28,994 nucleotides of DNA from assembly GCA_040905925.1 (NCBI GenBank), contig JBBDQO010000079.1, positions 1 through 28,994 of the forward strand, written 5' to 3'. Of the stretch, positions 7,829-15,486 are shown in pieces. Numbering within the stretch: the first letter of the stretch is position 1; each line of letters opens with the position of its first letter. A program made the translations under genes and the position numbers. Below the pieces are notes generated by a model that ran no database searches, had not been told where the DNA came from, and saw only the letters and a list, made by a program, of their open reading frames with translations. This stretch comes from JALYNX01 sp040905925. Its GTDB lineage: Bacteria; Actinomycetota; Acidimicrobiia; Spongiisociales; ZC4RG35.

Positions 7829-8623
7829 TCAGCCCAGACTCGATGCCAGCTGGTTGACCTGGTCGGAGGCCCCGGACAGCACGGGCTCTCCGTGTCCGAA
7901 CAAGGCAACCTCGTAGCTGAACCCCGCTAGCTTGGCCACCGACTCGTTGCCGACCGTCATGTCCTCGGAGAACCCCGGGTCGGGCCCGGCCACCCCTCCT
8001 TCCACCCCGTTTAGGGCGTCACCGGCCACCAGGATTCCCGCCACGGTGTCAAGCACGGAAATGTGTCCCGCGGTGTGCCCCGGAGTCTCGATGATCTCGA
8101 GACCAAAGATCCGCTCACCATCACCGACCGCCGTTGGGGTAGCGACCGCCTCCATGGCGGGTATGTCTTCTGCCCCCGCATAGAGCTGAGCGGACGGCGC
8201 AAGAGCGACTACCGCACCCAGGCTCCCTTGGTGGTCGGGGTGTTTGTGGGTGACGATCACATGACCTACCGCGTCCCATCCGAGCCCGATTGCCCCGAGA
8301 GCGGTCTCGATGGCCCCTTCGCTGCCTGAGACCCCGGTGTCGACCAGCGCAGCTTCACCCCCTCGGTAGAGGATGTAGGCGGAGACGAAAGAGAGATCGA
8401 CCCTCTCGAAGGAGGAACCGACAAGGGCGGTGGTCGTTGTCTCCGCTGGCGTCGTCGAGGTCGTGAGCTGGGTCGAGGAGCCGTCGGCCGGGTTGGTGCT
8501 GTCCGCAGGGAGGGTGGTCGCCTCGTTGGAGCAGGCCGCGGCCCCGAAGACGACGATCGCCAGACCCGCCTTTCCCATCTCGGTTATCGCCATCCGACGG
8601 TTCAACTGTGGGTGAGCGGTCAT
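7829..8623 (-). CDS. Exported metallo-beta-lactamase-fold hydrolase, putative lipoprotein
   Basis: 264-residue predicted secreted MBL-fold hydrolase. The N-terminus has NRRMAITEMGKAGLAIVVFGAAAC followed by a Ser/Thr-rich linker (about residues 32-68), suggesting a lipoprotein with Cys31 as anchor. The box before Cys (GAAAC) is a weak lipobox, and RR at 9-10 could also indicate Tat export. Metal motifs are His126-Lys-His128-Pro-Asp130-His131, His183 in ETPGHTAGHIS, Asp202 in VAGDAL, and His244 in LFGHGEP. The set resembles glyoxalase II/quorum-lactonase-type hydrolases; substrate unknown. The ATG at 8623 is preceded by a GAGGAG ribosome binding site. That G-rich stretch abuts repeat copy 1. 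Confidence 0.87.
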   Translation of the reverse strand: MTAHPQLNRRMAITEMGKAGLAIVVFGAAACSNEATTLPADSTNPADGSSTQLTTSTTPAETTTTALVGSSFERVDLSFVSAYILYRGGEAALVDTGVSGSEGAIETALGAIGLGWDAVGHVIVTHKHPDHQGSLGAVVALAPSAQLYAGAEDIPAMEAVATPTAVGDGERIFGLEIIETPGHTAGHISVLDTVAGILVAGDALNGVEGGVAGPDPGFSEDMTVGNESVAKLAGFSYEVALFGHGEPVLSGASDQVNQLASSLG

Positions 8624-8637
8624 CTCCTCGCCTCCCC

Positions 8638-8688
8638 CGTAATTGGGTTGTACAGGTCCGCATGTGACCCCTCTGCCTCCCAATTACG
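8638..8688. repeat. 51-bp palindromic repeat, copy 1
   Basis: Ends are the perfect inverted repeat CGTAATTGGG (8638-8647) and CCCAATTACG (8679-8688). The interior carries ATGTGACCCCTCTG, matching the core of the other two copies. It sits in the divergent space between the MBL-fold gene (minus) and trpB2 (plus). Its left flank GGGGGAGG (minus strand) is also present beside the right end of copy 3. Confidence 0.85.
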
Positions 8689-8736
8689 GAACTTGATAGG
8701 TGGGACCGCGCCCAACATACCGCCAACCCCGGGGTG

Positions 8737-8742
8737 TAACTT
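8737..8742 (+). promoter_or_regulatory. Possible -10 box for a leaderless trpB2 transcript
   Basis: TAACTT (TANNNT) preceded by TG, with 7 nt (CAAAATC) to the ATG at 8750. The spacing places the transcription start at the A of the start codon. No ribosome binding site is present in that interval, which fits leaderless initiation as is common in actinobacteria. No convincing -35 box is seen. Confidence 0.4.
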
Positions 8743-8749
8743 CAAAATC

Positions 8750-10108
8750 ATGGACACCAAGATCACCCTGCCGGAGTCAGAGCTGCCAACCCACTGGTAC
8801 AACATCGTCCCCGATCTGCCGGTGCCGCCCCCGCCTGTCCTTCATCCCGGAACCCACGAGCCGGTGGGACCCGACGACCTGGCCCCACTTTTCCCGATGG
8901 ACCTGATACTCCAAGAGGTCAGTCAGGATCGTTTCATCGAGATCCCCGAGGGAGTCCGCGAGGTGTACCGGATGTGGCGTCCCACCCCGCTCTATCGCGC
9001 CAAGAACCTGGAGAAGATGATCGGCGGCCCGGCCCGGATCTACTACAAGTACGAGGGGGTCAGCCCTCCCGGATCGCACAAGCCCAACACCGCGGTAGCC
9101 CAGGCCTATTACAACGCCAAAGCCGGCGTCAAGAAGCTGTCGACCGAGACGGGAGCCGGCCAATGGGGCTCGGCACTCTCTTTCGCTTGTGCCCTGTTCG
9201 GCCTCGAGTTGGAGGTCTACATGGTCCGGGCCTCCTACGATCAGAAGCCCTATCGCCGGGCGATGATCGAAGCCTGGGGGGCAAGTGTCTACCCGTCACC
9301 GTCGGATCGCACGGGTGCCGGGCGTTCGATCCTGGAGACGGATCCCGACTCGACCGGAAGTCTCGGGATCGCCATCTCCGAGGCGGTGGAGGTGGCTGCC
9401 ACCAACGACGACACGAAGTACTGCCTGGGGTCCGTCCTCAACCACGTCCTGATGCATCAGACCGTCATTGGGGAGGAGGCCTTGAAGCAGATGGCGTTGG
9501 TCGACGAGACTCCTGACGTCATCATCGGTTGCGCCGGTGGCGGCTCCAACTTCTCCGGGCTGACCTTCCCGTTCATCCGCGAGAAGCTGGCCGGGAAGAC
9601 CAACCCGACCGTGATCGCCGTCGAGCCTGCCGCCGCCCCGTCTTTGACCAGGGGGAGCTACCAGTTCGACTACGGGGACGCGGTGGGGATGGCACCCATC
9701 GTCAAGATGCACACCCTTGGCCACGATTTCGTGCCCGACCCGATCCACGCTGGTGGGCTTCGCTACCACGGGATGGCACCGCTGGTTTCGCTGCTCCACG
9801 ACGAAGGGGTCATCGAAGCCGAGTCGAAGCACCAGGGCGAGACCTTCACGGCGGCGATCAAGTTCGCCCGAACCGAAGGCATCATTCCCGCACCTGAGGC
9901 GAGTCACGCGATCGCGGCGGCGATCGCTCAGGCCGAGCAAGCCAAGGAGGCCGGTGAGGAGAAGGTGATCCTGTTCAACCTCTCTGGGCACGGCCACTTC
10001 GATATGGCCGCCTACCAGGCGCATTTCGAGGGCTCGCTCGAGGATTACGAATATCCCGCGGAGCGGATTGCCGCCGCCATGGCCAAGGTGCCGGTGATTG
10101 CCGGTTAG
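8750..10108 (+). CDS. trpB2: TrpB2-type tryptophan synthase beta chain (PLP enzyme)
   Basis: 452-residue PLP-dependent enzyme of the TrpB2 subgroup, which condenses indole and serine to tryptophan and is often found without TrpA. Support includes WRPTPLYRAKNLE, the PLP-Lys motif PPGSHKPNTA with Lys111, TETGAGQWGSALS, the phosphate-binding glycine loop GCAGGGSNFSG, and the C-terminal FNLSGHGHFDM. The long N-terminal extension (about 90 residues before the PTPLYRA motif) separates TrpB2 from ordinary TrpB. The ATG at 8750 begins MDTKITLPESELP, which matches the family start; frame-compatible upstream sequence is repeat copy 1. No trpA or other trp gene is present in the window. It is bracketed by repeat copies 1 and 2. 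Confidence 0.92.
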   Translation: MDTKITLPESELPTHWYNIVPDLPVPPPPVLHPGTHEPVGPDDLAPLFPMDLILQEVSQDRFIEIPEGVREVYRMWRPTPLYRAKNLEKMIGGPARIYYKYEGVSPPGSHKPNTAVAQAYYNAKAGVKKLSTETGAGQWGSALSFACALFGLELEVYMVRASYDQKPYRRAMIEAWGASVYPSPSDRTGAGRSILETDPDSTGSLGIAISEAVEVAATNDDTKYCLGSVLNHVLMHQTVIGEEALKQMALVDETPDVIIGCAGGGSNFSGLTFPFIREKLAGKTNPTVIAVEPAAAPSLTRGSYQFDYGDAVGMAPIVKMHTLGHDFVPDPIHAGGLRYHGMAPLVSLLHDEGVIEAESKHQGETFTAAIKFARTEGIIPAPEASHAIAAAIAQAEQAKEAGEEKVILFNLSGHGHFDMAAYQAHFEGSLEDYEYPAERIAAAMAKVPVIAG

Positions 10109-10115
10109 CCCTCTT

Positions 10116-10166
10116 CGTAATTGGGTTGGTGAGGGGTGTATATGACCCCTGTGTGTCTCAATTAGA
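10116..10166. repeat. 51-bp palindromic repeat, copy 2
   Basis: The left end CGTAATTGGG (10116-10125) is identical to the other copies. The right end is degenerate (CTCAATTAG at 10157-10165). The interior has an inner inverted repeat AGGGGT...ACCCCT around TATATG, and the shared core TATATGACCCCTGTG. It begins 7 nt after the trpB2 stop, between convergent genes (trpB2 plus, lipoprotein gene minus). No other terminator-like structure is seen there, so the hairpin could act as a bidirectional terminator. Confidence 0.8.
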
Positions 10167-10183
10167 GATGGGTGGACTGCGCC

Positions 10184-11002
10184 TCAGGGCGAGCCGAGGA
10201 CCGGGCAACCCTCCTTACCGGGCAGGAGCTGGCGGACCACGAGGGTATAGGGGCCGGCGTCTCCGGCGGGCGCCGTCCATTGGGTGGCCTGGGTTGCTTC
10301 GGTGAACAGATCGAGGGTGTCACCGGGGTAGACGTTGCATTTCCAGTCGATCCCGCTGAACCCGCTCCAATCCTGGGGGTCATCGGGGAGCGGCCAGGGT
10401 CGGATGTCCTCAAAGCCAGGTTCTGGCTCCGCCATGCTGACCCCGGCGAACACGATGATCTGGTCCGCCACGTAGGTCTCGGCTTGGCCTGAGGAGACCT
10501 CCAACATCAACGTGTCGAGCTCGAGCGCGAGCTGGGCCACTTCGCTGCCCGAGTCGGACGCGACCCCGAGGGCATAAATCGAGTACTTGTGCTGCCCCTC
10601 CCCGTCCCAGTACGTGATGACGTATGTGGGGGCATCGGCGATGAAGTTGGCCTGGGAATCGTCCCTCTCATCGACCATATCCGGAAGCCCCATCTCGTTG
10701 ATCAGGGCCAGCACCCGATCCACATCGGCGTCACTGAGCTGAACCTGCTGGTAGGGCACGACCAATGGCCCGGGGTATTGCATGGTGGTGACGCCTTGGA
10801 AGATGAGCCGGCCGTCATTGAGGAGTTGATAGGACGGTCCCATGCCGAGACTGGTCTCCACGGCGACGAAGCCACCCTCGTAGTGGATTCGGAGAAGAGG
10901 GGAGTCGGGTTCGTCCGGTGGTCCGAGGGCATCCCCTCCGGTCCCGCATGCGGCAAGGGTCAGCGTGGCTGCAGCCAGCAGTCCAATGGTCTTCCGTCCC
11001 AT
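10184..11002 (-). CDS. Putative lipoprotein of unknown function
   Basis: 272-residue protein that I do not recognise. It starts MGRKTIGLLAAATLTLAACGTGG, a lipoprotein signal with lipobox LAAC and Cys20 as anchor, so it should be attached to the outer face of the membrane. The mature part is acidic and has a segment resembling a small beta-rich fold (PSYQLLNDGRLIFQG, VITYWDGEGQHKYSIYALG). It has two late Cys residues (DWKCNVYP, KEGCPVLG) that might form a disulfide. The ATG at 11002 was chosen because it directly precedes the signal peptide; the open frame upstream overlaps the aminotransferase 3' end and lacks similarity to a signal. It lies 59 nt downstream of the aminotransferase on the same strand and is probably co-transcribed. 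Confidence 0.75.
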   Translation of the reverse strand: MGRKTIGLLAAATLTLAACGTGGDALGPPDEPDSPLLRIHYEGGFVAVETSLGMGPSYQLLNDGRLIFQGVTTMQYPGPLVVPYQQVQLSDADVDRVLALINEMGLPDMVDERDDSQANFIADAPTYVITYWDGEGQHKYSIYALGVASDSGSEVAQLALELDTLMLEVSSGQAETYVADQIIVFAGVSMAEPEPGFEDIRPWPLPDDPQDWSGFSGIDWKCNVYPGDTLDLFTEATQATQWTAPAGDAGPYTLVVRQLLPGKEGCPVLGSP

Positions 11003-11061
11003 GGCGTTTAGATGTCGTCGATCCGCTCCGCGGTTCCCGGTAGACGGCCGTTCCGAACGCT

Positions 11062-12345
11062 TCAGAGGGGCCGGCTCTCCCAACTGGTCAGACCCTCATC
11101 CACCAGGTCGAGGGCCCAATCCACCTCTTCCTGGGTGGCCACCAGGGGCGGGACGAATCGAATGACATTCCCGTCCGGACCGCATTTGATGATGATCAGC
11201 TCCCGGTCGTAGGCGTGTTTCTCGACGTGCAGGAAGGCGGCCTTGTCCGGGGTCCGGCTCTCCCGATCGGTCACCATCTCGACACCGACCATCAGACCCA
11301 GCCCTCGCACGTCACCAATGGTGGGGTGGGTCTCGGCCATCTCGTGGAAACGCTCGAAGATCTGCTTGGACAGTTCCCTGGCGTGGGGCAGGAGCCCCTC
11401 CATGGTGTCCATGACCGCTACGGCGGCGGCCGTCGACACCGGGTTTCCCCCGAAGGTGGTGCCGTGGGCGCCGACCGGCCAATTGTCCATTACCTCGCGC
11501 GACGAGCCGTAGGCGGATAGAGGAAGCCCGTTGGCAATCCCCTTGCCCATCGCCATGACGTCCGGCTTGGCGTCGAAGTGGTCGGCGGCGAACCACTCCG
11601 CAGTCCGTCCGAACCCGGTCTGCACCTCGTCGTAGACGAGCATGATCCCGTTCTCGTCGGCCAGCTCTCGAAGGGCGTCCAGAAAAGCGGGCGGGGCCGG
11701 GTAGTAGCCGCCTTCACCTTGCACCGGTTCCACCAGGAAGCAGGCGATGTTCTTCGGTGTGACGACGTGTTTGAACATCAACCTCAACTCGGTGAGGGAG
11801 TGGTCCACAGCCGCCTCTTCGGTCATTCCCCACCGGTAGGGATGGGGGAAGGGTGCCACGAAGACCGAACCCAGGAGCGGGTGATATCCGTCGCGATACC
11901 TGGCGTTCGAGGTCGTGTAGCTGATCGCGCCCATGGTGCGACCGTGAAACCCCCCGCGAAACGTGACCACGCCCTGCCGCCCGGTCGAGTGCTTGGCCAA
12001 CTTCACCGCTGCCTCGACTGCTTCTGCTCCAGAGTTGGCGAAGGCGAACTTCTGGATGCCCGATGGGGTGATGTCCCGCAGTCTCTCAGCAGCCTCGACC
12101 ACCGCGTCGAAACGCACGATGCAACCGGAGTGCATCATGCTGTCGATCTGCTTGTGGGCGGCGGCGACGACGGCGGGGTGGTTGTGACCGAGGTTGACCA
12201 CTGCGGTGCCACAAGAGAAGTCGGCCCAGCGATTGCCTTCGATGTCGGTCACCCACAGCCCTTCGGCCTTGACCGCATGGATCTCGGTGTCGAAGGCGAT
12301 CACTGATGCGATCACGTCCTTGTGGCGGGCGACTAGGTCGGTCAT
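11062..12345 (-). CDS. Class III aminotransferase (4-aminobutyrate aminotransferase-like)
   Basis: 427-residue PLP-dependent omega-aminotransferase, cytoplasmic. Motifs in order: FANSGAEAVEAAVKLAK, FRGGFHGRTMG, EPVQGEGGYYPAP, VYDEVQTGFGRT (Asp of the PLP pyridine contact), AMGKGIANGLPLSAYG with the Schiff-base Lys268, and HGTTFGGNPVS. Length fits the GabT/acetylornithine aminotransferase group. GabT-like activity (GABA plus 2-oxoglutarate to succinate semialdehyde plus glutamate) is the best guess, but no gabD or arginine genes are nearby to confirm it. The ATG at 12345 is the natural start (MTDLVARHKDV). It heads a likely two-gene unit with the lipoprotein gene. Confidence 0.92.
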   Translation of the reverse strand: MTDLVARHKDVIASVIAFDTEIHAVKAEGLWVTDIEGNRWADFSCGTAVVNLGHNHPAVVAAAHKQIDSMMHSGCIVRFDAVVEAAERLRDITPSGIQKFAFANSGAEAVEAAVKLAKHSTGRQGVVTFRGGFHGRTMGAISYTTSNARYRDGYHPLLGSVFVAPFPHPYRWGMTEEAAVDHSLTELRLMFKHVVTPKNIACFLVEPVQGEGGYYPAPPAFLDALRELADENGIMLVYDEVQTGFGRTAEWFAADHFDAKPDVMAMGKGIANGLPLSAYGSSREVMDNWPVGAHGTTFGGNPVSTAAAVAVMDTMEGLLPHARELSKQIFERFHEMAETHPTIGDVRGLGLMVGVEMVTDRESRTPDKAAFLHVEKHAYDRELIIIKCGPDGNVIRFVPPLVATQEEVDWALDLVDEGLTSWESRPL

Positions 12346-12353
12346 GGGTCGCG

Positions 12354-12359
12354 ATGCTA
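12354..12359 (-). promoter_or_regulatory. Possible -10 box for a leaderless aminotransferase transcript
   Basis: On the minus strand TAGCAT (TANNNT) is followed by 8 nt (CGCGACCC) and the ATG at 12345. No Shine-Dalgarno sequence lies between. This repeats the arrangement seen before trpB2 and the M3 peptidase gene. The -35 region is not convincing. Confidence 0.35.
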
Positions 12360-12396
12360 CCCAAGCGACCTGTTACCCGGAACCGGGGCGAAGGAC

Positions 12397-14043
12397 CTAC
12401 TGGCTTTCGGAGCACCCTTCCGGCCAACGAAGATGCTGGTCAGCGGCGATCCCGGGTAGCTCGTTGACGATGCCGTCAGGGAGCGTGATCGTGATGTCCA
12501 CGACTGTGTCCCCTCCGAGCCCGAGGTGGGCGACTGGCAGACGGCTCGAGGAGTAGCCACCGCCGACACTGATCTCCTGTCGCCCGATGACTGTCCCGTT
12601 CAGGGAGCTGACAGTGACCAGAGTCCCCACGCCGCGCCCCGGGACGCCCATCGAGACCTCGACCCAATGACCGCTCTCGCCTGCGTTGCGGAACATCATC
12701 GAAGGCAGGGAGGGCTCCCATTCGACAGCGAAAGCATCCAGCCTCCCGTCATGGTCGACGTCGACGACGGGGGCGCCTATCCAGTACTGGTCGGACCCGA
12801 GACCATCGGAGATATCGAACGCGAGGTCTGACCCGCCGAGATTCCGGTAGACAGCCAGGGTGGTCCCGTCATCGGACGAGGCGGAGGTCAGGATGTCCGG
12901 CCACGAGTCGTTGTCGATGTCCGCCACCTGGACATGGGGGGCGAGTGTCGGGAGAGGAGTCAGTCCGGCCGACTGGGTCACGTCCTCGAAACCGGGATCG
13001 TCGCCTCCATCGTTGAGGAACACCCGGACCGGGACCTCGGAGTCGAACTCGACCGCTGCCCGATAGTGCTGGCCGACCACGATGTCGGTGAAGCCGTCTC
13101 GGTTGAGATCCCCCAATGCCACCCCGGCCGCGTCGTCCTCATCGCCAATGGGGATTGCGGCGTAGTCATCGGGTGTCACCTCCAGGAAGCCAAGCCCGCC
13201 CTGGTTGACGAAGACCGCCGTTGAGATCGCAAGATCCGGTGACCCGTCACCGTTCAGGTCCCCTGCCGCCGCGCTGAGGGCGAAGATGCCCTCCAGCCCC
13301 GAACCATCGGTCGCATCGGCGAACTGCAGGGATCCCTCGTTGTGGAGGAGAAGGCCGCCCGTCTCCCCGGAGTTGTCCTCAGAGACATAGATGTCGAGCA
13401 GGCCGTCGCCGTCGTAGTCGGCCACGGCGGGGGTGCGGCCTCGGAAGCCAGGCGGGAGGATCTCGCTGTGGGGTTCCAGGTGACCGTTGTCGTTCTCGTA
13501 GAGGCGACTCGGGGTCTCCGAGTCGGCGGACCGGCCGGCATGACGAATGACGAGGAGGTCGTCGTCTCCGTCATTGTCGAGGTCGGCGAAGACCGCTCCC
13601 GACGTTCGGCCCAACTCGGTGCTCCACCCCGTCTCGGGCTCGAGTTCCGGCTGGCTCACCAGCAGCTGATCGGGGGAAGGACCGTCGGCACCCCTCACCT
13701 GGTAGGCCTCGGGCTCGCGGTCGGCGAAGGTCCCGACCATCAGGTCGGCGTATCCGTCGTCGTTGATGTCCCCGAATGCAGCCGAATGCCCGTACATGCC
13801 CACCAGCGGCTCGACGAGACCCATCTCCTCCGTGGCATCCTCGAACACGATCTCACCCGGTGTTCCCGAGGTCGGAGCCGTCCAACAGGCCAGTTCTCCG
13901 CCAGGTGCGGTCACACCGGTGGAGGCGGCAGGGGTCGAGCGGACGGTGGAACCGGTCCCGGGTTCGTCGGTCGTGGTGGCCCCCGAGTTGCTACAGGCGG
14001 CGAGGAGGCATGCGCCAATGACAGGCGCCAACAGGCGGTTCAT
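12397..14043 (-). CDS. FG-GAP/VCBS-repeat lipoprotein with ASPIC/UnbV-like C-terminus
   Basis: 548-residue predicted surface lipoprotein. The signal MNRLLAPVIGACLLAAC has a LAAC lipobox with Cys17, followed by a Thr/Ser-rich linker to about residue 48. Seven Ca-binding-type DxDxDGxxD motifs start near residues 92 (DINDDGYAD), 154 (DLDNDGDDD), 209 (DYDGDGLLD), 262 (DLNGDGSPD), 312 (DLNRDGFTD), 375 (DIDNDSWPD) and 428 (DVDHDGRLD). This spacing fits a seven-bladed integrin-alpha-like propeller. The C-terminal region (about 458-545: HWVEVSMG, GGGYSSSRLPVAHLGLG, ITLPDGIV) matches the ASPIC/UnbV domain. The ATG at 14043 overlaps the stop of the upstream gene (ATGA), so the two are translationally coupled. 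The function is probably binding or adhesion; no catalytic residues can be assigned. Confidence 0.88.
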   Translation of the reverse strand: MNRLLAPVIGACLLAACSNSGATTTDEPGTGSTVRSTPAASTGVTAPGGELACWTAPTSGTPGEIVFEDATEEMGLVEPLVGMYGHSAAFGDINDDGYADLMVGTFADREPEAYQVRGADGPSPDQLLVSQPELEPETGWSTELGRTSGAVFADLDNDGDDDLLVIRHAGRSADSETPSRLYENDNGHLEPHSEILPPGFRGRTPAVADYDGDGLLDIYVSEDNSGETGGLLLHNEGSLQFADATDGSGLEGIFALSAAAGDLNGDGSPDLAISTAVFVNQGGLGFLEVTPDDYAAIPIGDEDDAAGVALGDLNRDGFTDIVVGQHYRAAVEFDSEVPVRVFLNDGGDDPGFEDVTQSAGLTPLPTLAPHVQVADIDNDSWPDILTSASSDDGTTLAVYRNLGGSDLAFDISDGLGSDQYWIGAPVVDVDHDGRLDAFAVEWEPSLPSMMFRNAGESGHWVEVSMGVPGRGVGTLVTVSSLNGTVIGRQEISVGGGYSSSRLPVAHLGLGGDTVVDITITLPDGIVNELPGIAADQHLRWPEGCSESQ

Positions 14044-15386
14044 ACGCCTTCGATGACCACCAGCACCACGGTGCCGAACCCCGAGTCGTCGTCCAGCGGG
14101 GAGGCATTGACGCCGAGGATCAGTTTTCCGTCGTCGTAGACGATCGAGTAGGTGCCTCCCGGCAGCAGACCTAATTCCTCCCCGAACGGATCCAGGAGCG
14201 AGGTCACGTCGGTTGTCTCCCCGGTCGAAGTGTCCATGGAGCGCACCACTGCTCCAATCTCCCAGGCGCCACCGTGCGCCTCGGGCATCCAGAAGATCCG
14301 CGACCCGTCGGGTGTTATCGCGATCGAGGTCGTGCTTCCCCCCGGATCTCCAAGCTCGCGCAGCTCGCCCTGGGGCGAGATGGCGAAGAGCCCGGGCTCG
14401 TCATCGGCGGCTCCATACACGGTCCCGTCGGGGGCGGGTCGAGTGACTGATCGCAACCACCAGCCAGGGAGGGTCACATCGAGGTCTTCGAAATCGCCGG
14501 ACACAGGATCGAGCGCCGCCAAGGCTTCGTCTTCGATGGAGTAGAAGACATGTCCACTGACAGGGTGGATCCCAAGAGCCCGAAAGCCGTATTGGCGCGG
14601 ATCGTCGACTTGAGCGACGACTTCCATGGTTGCGGTGTCGTACACGGTCAGCAACCCGGTGTCGGACTCGGCATCGACCGCGGAGGCCACCAGAGTGTGG
14701 CCGTCGAGGGTCATCGTCATGGTGGGCATGCCCCTCTCCCCGGATACAGGCCCTCGGTCGCTGATGTTCTGGGTGCCGGGCTCGATCTCGAGCAGCCGAT
14801 CGCCCTCATACCCGTTCTCATAGGTCAGATCGTCCCTGGTGCCCCAATAGGTGGCGGCCCAGATCGACCCGCAACCATCCATCATCATCTGGGCGTGGAC
14901 TTTCCCGTAGCCGAACGCCCCCTGCTCGTGGGGCACCATCGAGAGGACGTCGCCGAAACGGGTCAGGGCTCGCTGGTCCGAGTTGTAGACGAAGAAGTAG
15001 GAGTTGGCGTCGACGCCGAGATGATCACCAACGGCGGACAGATGCCGTCCATCGCCGAGGGCGATCCCCTGTCCCCATTGTGTCCAGAGCCCTTCGGTGG
15101 GCCCGGGGAGCGGGTACTCGGCGGCGTAGACCTCGACACCGTCCTCGGCTGAGATCTGCTCGAGGCCAATCGTGGCGTCATCCCGCCAGGCGACACCGTC
15201 GGTCGCCGGCTCACAGTCAGCGGAGACCGTGACTTCAGGCTGGCCCCCCACGGTTGTGGTGACCGTGGCCCCGGCGGCGCCGGGTGCCGTCGTCTCGGTC
15301 GGCGCGCTGTCAGCGTTGGCGCACGCTATCAATACGGCCATCGAGACCAAGATCATCGTTGGGAAAACCCGACCGCTGCGCGCCAT
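14040..15386 (-). CDS. Beta-propeller-like lipoprotein of unknown function
   Basis: 448-residue predicted lipoprotein. The signal MARSGRVFPTMILVSMAVLIAC gives a LIAC lipobox with Cys22, then a Thr-rich linker. The mature part has repeated short beta-strand units of the quinoprotein/YVTN propeller style, such as TMTLDGHTLVAS, LLTVYDTATMEVVAQVDDP, ALGIHPVSGHVFYS, LAALDPVSGDFEDL and SIAITPDGSRIFWMP. The ATG at 15386 was preferred over the GTG at 15392 because GGAGAAGG lies 6 nt before the ATG. It is the first gene of a two-gene unit and shares ATGA with the FG-GAP lipoprotein gene. A TAGACT box upstream could be its -10. Binding partner or substrate is unknown. Confidence 0.8.
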   Translation of the reverse strand: MARSGRVFPTMILVSMAVLIACANADSAPTETTAPGAAGATVTTTVGGQPEVTVSADCEPATDGVAWRDDATIGLEQISAEDGVEVYAAEYPLPGPTEGLWTQWGQGIALGDGRHLSAVGDHLGVDANSYFFVYNSDQRALTRFGDVLSMVPHEQGAFGYGKVHAQMMMDGCGSIWAATYWGTRDDLTYENGYEGDRLLEIEPGTQNISDRGPVSGERGMPTMTMTLDGHTLVASAVDAESDTGLLTVYDTATMEVVAQVDDPRQYGFRALGIHPVSGHVFYSIEDEALAALDPVSGDFEDLDVTLPGWWLRSVTRPAPDGTVYGAADDEPGLFAISPQGELRELGDPGGSTTSIAITPDGSRIFWMPEAHGGAWEIGAVVRSMDTSTGETTDVTSLLDPFGEELGLLPGGTYSIVYDDGKLILGVNASPLDDDSGFGTVVLVVIEGV

Positions 15387-15486
15387 CGCCACCCTTCTCC
15401 GCGGTCGAAGTCTACTGACAGTGAAGAGGGAGCGATCAGGCCGCCGCGAGGTGTCATGCTTCGGTCGGTGGATGCGATAGGTTCGG

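Noticed and set aside
8612..8749. N-terminal extension of trpB2 through repeat copy 1
   Set aside because: The extension is the repeat read as protein (PVIGL-type peptide, also seen when copy 3 is read on its minus strand) and is not part of the enzyme family; the ATG at 8750 is supported by the family start and the -10 box.
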